A stretch of 64,000 nt of DNA from Rapana venosa (lineage: Eukaryota; Mollusca; Gastropoda; Neogastropoda; Muricidae), in contig CM054151.1 of assembly GCA_028751875.1 (NCBI GenBank), positions 34,884,923 to 34,948,922 of the forward strand. Direction: 5' to 3'. Of this stretch, positions 47,241-56,700 are shown one piece after another (within the stretch, counting starts at the first letter, position 1; each line of letters starts with the position of its first letter). The position numbers were made by a program, and so were the translations under genes. The notes below the pieces were generated by a model. It ran no database searches and had not been told where the DNA came from. It saw nothing but the letters and a program-made list of their open reading frames with translations.

Positions 47241-50200
47241 CCCCCTGTGCACATACCAGGCAGAGACTGCAGCTCCTCCTTCGTCACCAGCCAAGACAAT
47301 GATGTCGCTGTCGTAATCATCATCATCATCATCCAATACCGGACAGGCAGAAGGAGACTCCGGGGCAGACGTCAGACGATATAGAACCCATCCATCCAGG
47401 CTCTCTTCTGACTCCTTTTCCTCTGCATCCACTCCACCGATGATAGTGAAGTCGTCATCGTCTTCTTCATCATCTAGCCATTCACCAGGAATCGATACAT
47501 TGTCATCTGTGGTTTTTAAAGAACACATGCACACATGCACGCACGCATGCAAACACACACGCACACACACAAAATCTGTAATTACCAACACTTATCTCTT
47601 TGCTTTTAAGCCCTTGTTTCATCACTCACCTCTCGTCTAATATCACTTTAAGTGAACAGACGTAAAATCGAAGACACACACACACATAGAGGAAGTTGTT
47701 CAACAATCATGGCAAGTTCAAAACCTTGTATATTTTCAATGCAAAAAAAAAGAATAATGATGTGTAATATCGAAAGGAAGAAGGGGGAAAAAGACAAGAA
47801 AATGGACTAAAGGAAATACTATTGTATTGTATCATTTTGTGTTAAGCTGTAAGTGTAATGCATTATATTCTACTGTGCTGTATTTACACTTTGAAATGTT
47901 GTTATTTATTGTATCATATTTATTTTTTTTATTTTTTTTATTTTTTTTATATTGAAGATAATGGAATAAGCACTTATGTGCTTTTTACCATCAAGTTCCA
48001 GTGCGTATGCAGTTTTATAAATTTTGTCATCTGTTCCCACCGGCACACAATGGCCTACTCTTACGAAAAGTGGAACAGGATTTAACGTTGCACAAGATGT
48101 TCTGCGTGCGTTCACACATGGGGCCTCGGCTTATCGTCTCATCTTAAGGACTTTTGGGGAGAGTGGAGTCTACACTGATGTTAACTCCAGGGGAAAATAT
48201 CCCCTTGAATGGGAGTCGAACCCGGGTCATCAGATTGCGAGCGCAATGTTCTAACCACTAGGCTATCCTGTCCCCAGCACATGTGACCCTCCTTGAAGAA
48301 ATGAGTTGGATTGCACCTGACCCACTTTTCCCCTAGGAGTGATTTTTAGACTGGTTGGGGTCAGGTTGTTGATTTTCATATTTCAATTGATTACAAGACT
48401 ATAAGCTTTCTCCTACCTTGTACTAAAGTGTTAAGGCATAATTCTGTTCTCTTAAGCTTTAAAAATAAAGCATTTAAAAGACCAACCCCTTCATCATGAC
48501 CATCTATTACAATTCAAAATTCGTCAATTTGTCACTTCCTTGGGTTTAGCATTTGAATTTGTAATACTAGTAACTTTTCATAGAGTTGTTTGATTTTCTT
48601 TCTTTTTTTTCTTTTATTGGATAGCTTTTGTATTGCAGATCAATAACATGCTAAAAATCAAATACTGACCTCCTACAATGTGACTCATTATGTGTTGGGG
48701 GTCACATGTACTGATATAGACAAATAGTATTGTATCATATTGTGTTATACTGTAATGTGCTGTATTGTGCTGTAAAAAAAGGTAAAGGTGTTCCCATAAC
48801 CTATGCAGTCATTGAGGAGCAAGGTGTCAGAGACCTCAGCTTCACCAGGATATTTACTACAGCGCCACCCATCTCCTTTCCCTCACTGCTTAACCTGGCT
48901 ACTGAGCTGTGTATTGTACAATACTGTACTGTAGTGTACTGTGCTACACTGCATTGTAGAGTATACTTCCTAGCATGAAATTCTGATGGGTCTTTCTCAG
49001 AACAAACGACGCATTGGCACCATCTTTTTTTGTTTGTTTGGGGGTGGGGCTGTTTTGGGTGTTTTTGGTGCTGTCTACAGGTGAATATGTTTCTTTATGA
49101 GAGTGTCTTTTTTTTCTACAGAATTTTTCAACAGATATCTCTCTTGCTACCGCAGGTTGATTTTAAGTTCAACATGACTGTGCTAAATGCATTTAACAGA
49201 CTGCACCTCAGTTTATCATCTCATGCAAAAAATTATTATCCAGACCACCACCACTCATTGCAAAGCTGATGGGGAAAAGTCTGGCTTCACACGGGAATCG
49301 AACCTGCAACTTTTCCTTGTCTGAATAGGTGCACTACCACAACAACAGCAACCAACACTGAAGAAGAGTTAGACCCTGGACAAGATGGAAAGCAGAAATG
49401 TGAAAAACTATAATAAGACAAGATAGGAAAAAACCAAGAACAACAAATTAAATATATTAGTAAACAAAAGCTCTTTTTCTTCAGTTATAATTCTTACCCG
49501 GTAGTCTGCTTTCACAACCATACTGAAGAAGAGTTAGATAAATACACAAGACAAAACAGAAAGGTGTTATGTAGAAAAGAGAAAAAAAGGAATGACAGGA
49601 TGAAAAAAACCCAAACAAACAAATAGAAAGAAAAAAATCAATAACCAACAGCCTTGTTATTTCAGTTTATGATTCTTCCCTGTCAGACTGCTTTCGAAAC
49701 CATACTGAAAAGGTGTACCATGAACATATTGGACACAACAGAAAGCAGTAACATGAAGAAAGTGAGAAAAGGAGCACCATAATGATAAACTAAAATAAAA
49801 TACAAATAAATGCAGCAAAGAAAATCATCCATAAAAAACATCCTTTTTCCTTCAGTTATTTATTCATTTATTTATTCATCTGTTCCCACCGGCACACAAT
49901 GGCCTACTCTTTTGAAAAGTGGAACAGGATTTAACACCTGTGCAAGATGTTCTGCATGCGTTCACACACGGGGCCTCGGTTTATAGTCTCATCCGAAGGA
50001 CTTTGGCATTCAGTTCGATTCAGTTATCAGGCATGGTACTGGAGGAAAAGCACTTTTCCCTGAAATGGTTTGGGGGTCCAGGGGGGCTGAAGGGTTTTCA
50101 GCAATTCTAGCCTATTAAAAAAAAAAAGCCTCTCCATAACTAATTTCAGTTCTTCATACTAAGCAAGTTCTGCCCTAAAACAAGCTCTCCTAGAATGACT

Positions 50201-50347
50201 TTATCAGTCATTTCTTAACCAAAAGGAGGTTTTATACCCAAGTAATCGCATAGCAAAAATGAGGACATATTTAGACAACTGTGCACTAACACAGCTAGAG
50301 GAAGGACAGACACAAACAGATGGAGATGAGAGGGAGGAGGGAGGGAG

Positions 50348-50427
<80 letters not shown>

Positions 50428-50474
50428 GGGGTTGTGGTGGTGGGGAAGCACATGGAATATTAATACAATAAAGC

Positions 50475-50515
<41 letters not shown>

Positions 50516-50710
50516 GGTGTGTGTGTGTGTGTGTGTGTGTTGTGTGTGTGTGTGTGTGTGAGTGTGTGTGTGTGAGTGAGTGAGAGAGAGAGAGTAGGTG
50601 AGAGAGAGAGAGAGAGATGGACAGAGAGCATGTGTATAGAAAGAAAGAGAGATGGAGAGAGAGATGGAGAGAGAGAGAGCATGTGTATGTATGTGTTGTG
50701 TGTGTTTTGT

Positions 50711-50770
<60 letters not shown>

Positions 50771-53700
50771 GGTGCACTCCCTGAAAAAGAAGGGGGAGGC
50801 TGCTGATTGTTATGTTTACAAACATTGCTCTCTGACCACAGGAAGGGCTGAAGTGGAGCCAGTGAAAGCCCCCCACCCCACCCCCATCTACTCTCCTCCT
50901 TCCTTCTTCCTACCATCTCCCTTCACCCCTTTGCTATAAAGTATGAAACCATAATTATACCAATTGTTGATACACATGGTCCCCTTCACTTGCTACCTAG
51001 GCTAGTGATGTAAAGCAGAGAAGGGAAGTAATCCGCAGGGAAGAGTTAGGCTAGAAACATAGTGGCACGCACGTCTAGAAGTGCGCCGTGATAAAAGATG
51101 GATAAAGACGTGCCCTCCTCTTTATTTCCTATCGCAACGCATAGTGCCATGACTAGACGCTCGGACGGAAATGGAAGTACGGACATACCACACTTCTTCA
51201 GGCTGGAAGGATGGGCCCGCCTTGCTATCGAAGCGTTCCGTTCATGCCCGCCGGGAGGAGAGGGTGGAGGGGGGAGGGAGGAGACAGCGCACAGCAAGCC
51301 AGTCTGCGTTATCACCTTTGCATCTTGTTTATTAATCTGTATTGATGTGTGTGCGTTCGTGTGTGTAGATTTTGTGTGTTTGTGTGCGTGCGTTTGCGTG
51401 TTTGTGTTTGTGCATGTGTGCGTGTGTGTGTGTGCGCACGCATGTGTGTTAGTTTGTGTGTGTGTGTGTGTGTGCGTGTGTGAGTGAGTCTCTTTTCTAG
51501 ATGGGTTTATGGGATGCACTCCAAATCTCCGAAAACGCTGTCTTTTCTGTCTTCTTCTCCACCACCACCACCACAACAACAAAAGTCTCTGCCTCCTGAT
51601 CAGCGCCATTTTTGTGCAAAGACGTGGGGAGACGTGCGGACCAATATAATCACCCCTTCCGACCTCGCGGCTTATCCGTTTGCGGCGCACGGCTGTCGTA
51701 CGGACCACTATATTTCTAGCCTTACATCCCTTGACCTGTTATCTGGGTTTCATTTTTTTCTCTCTGTTTTTTTTTGTTTTTTTTTAAACGCAGATTTCCA
51801 GGAATTCGCGGAGATGTACCATGCCTGGTTATAGTTTGGACCTGGAAGCAGAAATAGAAGAAAAAAATGGAAAGACAAGATTACACCAAAAATACACCCA
51901 ACAATGTTCACAAACACCAGAGAAATAAATCAATAAATAACAGCCTTGTTTCTACACTCTTAACTCTGGAACCTGTCACACAATAAAACTACATCAATTA
52001 ATGCAATAAACTTCTTTTTTTTCAACTTGTGGTTCTTACCTGTGAGACTGCTTTCAGAATCTGTTGTACTGCTTTCAGACTCTGTCATACTGCATGCAGA
52101 ATCTGTCAGGCTACTTTCAGAATCTGTCAAACTGCTTGCAGAATCTGTCAGACTGCTTTCAGCATCTGTCAAACTGCTTGCAGAATCTGTCAGACTGCTT
52201 GCAGAAGATGACAGCTCACTCTGACTGTCCTCACTTTCAGAAAACAGCTCAGAGCTGTTGTCTGTGTCACTATGGGCAAGGCTGATCTCCTGGACATCCC
52301 CTTCCCCACCTGAACAGTGGAGAGAAAGTTTATTCTATGTTGTTTCATAGCCTCACAAACCAACCACAAAGGCCGGCCCTGTATGGGATGTTATCCTCTT
52401 TAATTCCCAATACTCCCCATCAACATGCGCAAGTTCCAACTGATACTGAACACCCTCACATATCATACACTGTGAAAGTGGAAAAAAAAAAAAAAAAGCA
52501 AAAACACAAAAAACCTACATTTATTTAAAAGAAAAGAATTCTGAGAGCTGAATGCCAAATATGGTTGAACATTTTTCTTAATTTTGGTGACCAGGGTGGA
52601 TGAGCACACAACATTACAGGAGTGCTAGGCTGGGCAGGCAGAAAACACTGAATACTGAGGGCAGAAAAAAGAAAGAAAAGAAAAAAAAAATCTTGATACA
52701 TGTAATAATGTACATGATGTACATTACCTAATTTGATTATTACAAATGATGATATCAATTTTTTTCTTTTAAAATAATTACAAATGATGACTGCAATTCT
52801 TGATCTTAGAGTAGTATATCAGTTTATCACCAATATCAAAATCTGTATGAAGAAATGGGTGATGGGGAAGGAAAGAAAGAGGAGATAAGGGAAGGGTGGC
52901 TGGAGAGGACAACACAAAACAATTAACTTTTTTTTAAAAACTAAACAACCACGAAAAGACAGAAAAATCTAATTAAAGGGGGAAAACTGAACAACACAAC
53001 AACAAAAACAAAAAAGAAATGAGAATAACCAAAAACAAAAAGAATGGGTAAACAAGAGAATTAACACTACAGGAGATAAACAGAGAAAAGGAACACAGCA
53101 AAGCCACAAGAAGTATCCATAAACTTTCAACTTGTTAAATAAAGTTGATAAATAGAGAAAGGAAGCAGAAAAGCCACACAAGAAGCGTCGATAAGCACGA
53201 AGCAAAATAAAGACTTTCTGTCTCAGATGCTGGAGGTATTACCTTGGGGGTTGCTATCATCGGATGACGGTTCTCTCTGACTGTGCACACTGTCCTCCCT
53301 CTCCTCAGTGCTGTTCTCATCAATGGCATCCTCATTTTCCTCTCTGACTTCTTCAGCAGCAACTGCACAACGATGAGAAATTCATGATGAGAAATTCAAA
53401 CGTTCTGGGGAAAAAATTCTGTTTCAAATCAATTTGATTTGGGTTCTTCACAAAGCATGTTGCCACAAATGTTGATCAGATGGAGGGAGAGAGGAATATT
53501 TTATGATTTGATCAACAGAAAAGGATGATTGAGGAAGACGAAGGGAACTGGAAGATGATGGGCTCTTTGTGTGTATGTATAGTGTGTGTGTGTGGGGGGG
53601 GGGGGGGGGGGGGGGGGGGGGTGATCAGACAGCAAAAAGACTGCAAGATTTTTTTTTTTTAAATCAAAACCTGTCAAGAAAAAAACGAGAGATTTGGATA

Positions 53701-56700
53701 TTGTGATGACCCAATAAGCATAAATGACACACAAAAAAGTTAAACCCACAGGACTAAATTCTGCACTACATACATCAGGTTACCATTACTCTTTATATAT
53801 TTATATTATGACCTTCATAAGATTTATACCTCATGTACTAATATTATTATCATTTTCAGGGCAATGTGTCCAAACTCCCACGGGTACTTTAAGTTGAACC
53901 CAAAATAGCCCTTCCCTCTCCAAGCCTCCCACTTATAAATTTATGAAAAAAATGCACCAAACACTAGCAGGAAAACAAATGTGTACAACTATAGAGGGGT
54001 TTTTTTTTAAGGCAAAAACTTATAAAATAGTAACTACATCCATATTTGATAACTAGATTTGGTTTGAGAGGTTACTTAAGGTCATATGCATTTTATCCTC
54101 TGAAACAAGTAAAATTCTGACACATGCAACTGACCCAGATTTGTGTCAGCGGGTCTGGCTTCAAAGACAGCGGCATTGCATCCCTGACCAATCAGCTGAC
54201 CCAGCTGCAGGCTCTGCAGGGAAAAGCGATGGCCATTCACCTCCACCTGGCTCTCCTTCCCTCCGTGCTGCTGGAACAGATCCTGCAAGACAATGCCAAC
54301 AACTGATGAGCTACTGAATGGCATACTCATATATACTAGTCACATAAGCTTCATTAAGAATCTTAGATTTACTGGTTTCAAATCCTCCATGTTTAGCAAG
54401 ACATACATGGTATACATATATATATACACTACTTACCAATGTTACCATATCGCGTTATCAGATTTATGCGTAACTGGCTCAGAGCCAGTATCAAAAATAA
54501 GTATGATGCTGCTAAAAATAAAATGAGATTATTGAATAAGTATGGACTGATGCAGCTAAAATTGTTTCACTGTTTCAGTGTTTGACTCTGTAGTTTCTTT
54601 CATATTTCTTGAGAAGCCCTTAAGGGACTACACTGGAGTTTTTAGGCAATATGATGTCTTGGGCAAGTTGACACTGACTGACCCCACCCTTCTCCTGCTC
54701 ACAGAATGCATGCTGGGTATATATTGTCTCATGTATTAAAACAACCAGCCATAACTCATGATAACTAGCCTAATCTTCTACCAAAGAATCGAAAGATGGA
54801 TAGGATGTTAATTTTATTGTGTGCACAAGATGTCCTGCATGTGTACAGTATAATACATTAAAAGTTTTGTTTAATACATTCATAATGATACAATGCATTA
54901 TAATTTATATGTGATGGTGTGGTAAGTAGATTACCTCCCATGTGTTCAGAGCGACATGTTACTATTTCGGGACACACCTGCAAATTGTGCAGCGCTCTGT
55001 TTCCTTGGGTGGTGGTTGAAAATTACCCATGGCATACACTTTGCCATCTGGTAAAATGCAATATTTATGCAGCCTCTTTCTTAGATGCCATATTCTCCCT
55101 GTTTATACTATGCTGTTATAGCTGAGAAGTTGTACAGAGATGTGGCAGATCAAATATTTCCATTCTGTTACAAATTGGCACTGTGAGCAGGATAGTGAAA
55201 GAACTTGGAGCATCAAATATGCTAGTCAGTGGCTGGGGATGCTGTGCAGTTGAGCAGGGGTGGATGTGATGGTGTGGTAAGTAGAATACCTCCCATGTGT
55301 TCAGAGTGATGTGTTACTATTTTGGGACACACCTGCAAATTGTGCAGTGCTCTGTTTCTTTGGGTGGTGGTTAAAAAACTACCTATGGCATACACTTTGT
55401 CTTCTGGTAAAATATAATATTTTTGCAGCCTCTTTCTTAGATACCACATCCTCCCTGTTCATACAGTGCTGTTGTAGCCAAGAAGTTGTACAAAGATGTG
55501 GCAGATCAAATATCTTCACTCTGTTACAAATATATACACACGTATGCAAAACCTCCATTTCTTTAGTCATTGCTGGTTTATTGGTGGCTACTAATAATAC
55601 TGTTATCAAGGAAACTCTCCAAAACAGTCTAAGGTCCCTGTGTGTGTGCACACAGAACATCTTGTGCATACATTAAAACCAGTTCCACTTTGCAGAAGAA
55701 TAGGCCATTATGTACCAGCGGGAATGGATGATAAAATTTACAAACCTGCCTCTACATGGAGACTGGATCAGTGGATATATGATTAAATCACATGTAAAAA
55801 AGCACATGAGTACTTATTCCGTTATTTTTAGAATAAAAAAATTTTAAAAAACAACAAGGAAACAACTTTTAATTTCTTGACTGAATCAGTGAATGAGTAG
55901 TATAATTTATAAGCCCAATATATTATATAACAATAGTTGTAAAAATCATAGACTGCAAAATAATACTTTGGCCGTTTGGGGTCAGTCTAAATAAAACATA
56001 TTACATAACATGGCTTTATCAACTTTCTTTTTTTTTCAGGGGAGAGGGGTAAACTATAAAGCACTATCAGTATCACAGTACTGCCTACTGGAACAAACCA
56101 ACTGTTCTGTGGCCATCCACCTGACTGTTAGTGTTAGTGTTATGGGATTTTGTTAGTGTTTTTTCTTAATATGGTGATTTTTCAATAAGGGGATTTTCTT
56201 AGTGAACATTTTTCTTTCTTTCCTTTGACTCAATGGGGAAAACAAAATACTTTGATAACTTTGTTGACTACACTGGTAATGGTATGTACTACATCAGTAC
56301 ATGTCAGACAGAAATTGAAAAGCTTTCACTTTCAGTGTTTCACTTAACTTTCAGTTTCAGGTGTAGTGTGACTCTGATGCCCATCCCATACAATGATACA
56401 TGATACACTTAAAAAGTTCACTTAACACTGGATAAGCTAACATTTAATATAATTTACAGAATGAAAAATAAAGACACAAGGATAAGAATACAATTTAATT
56501 TACAAAGTAACCACTAAACCAGATGTAAGATAACCTTGAGCATAAAATGTGGATTCAAAAAGTGTGTGTGTGTGTACACTGTGTCAGTGTGTGTGTGTAC
56601 ACTGTGTCAGTGTGTGTGTGTGACTGTGTGTCACTATGTGTGTGTGTGGCGTTGGTGTTGTACTTGTTCAAATCATGCATAGGTACATCCCTGTGAGCAT

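Noticed and set aside
46710..47591. 293-residue minus-strand frame
   Set aside because: Only 47288-47506 is the PINK1 exon; the rest is intron and CT microsatellite read as Arg/Glu.
50215..50916. 233-residue minus-strand frame
   Set aside because: Made of (GA)n and (TG)n arrays; no conserved motif.
51046..51708. 220-residue minus-strand frame
   Set aside because: It coincides with the MITE and its GT array, has Trp/Arg runs from a trinucleotide patch, and shows no splice-compatible fit to PINK1.
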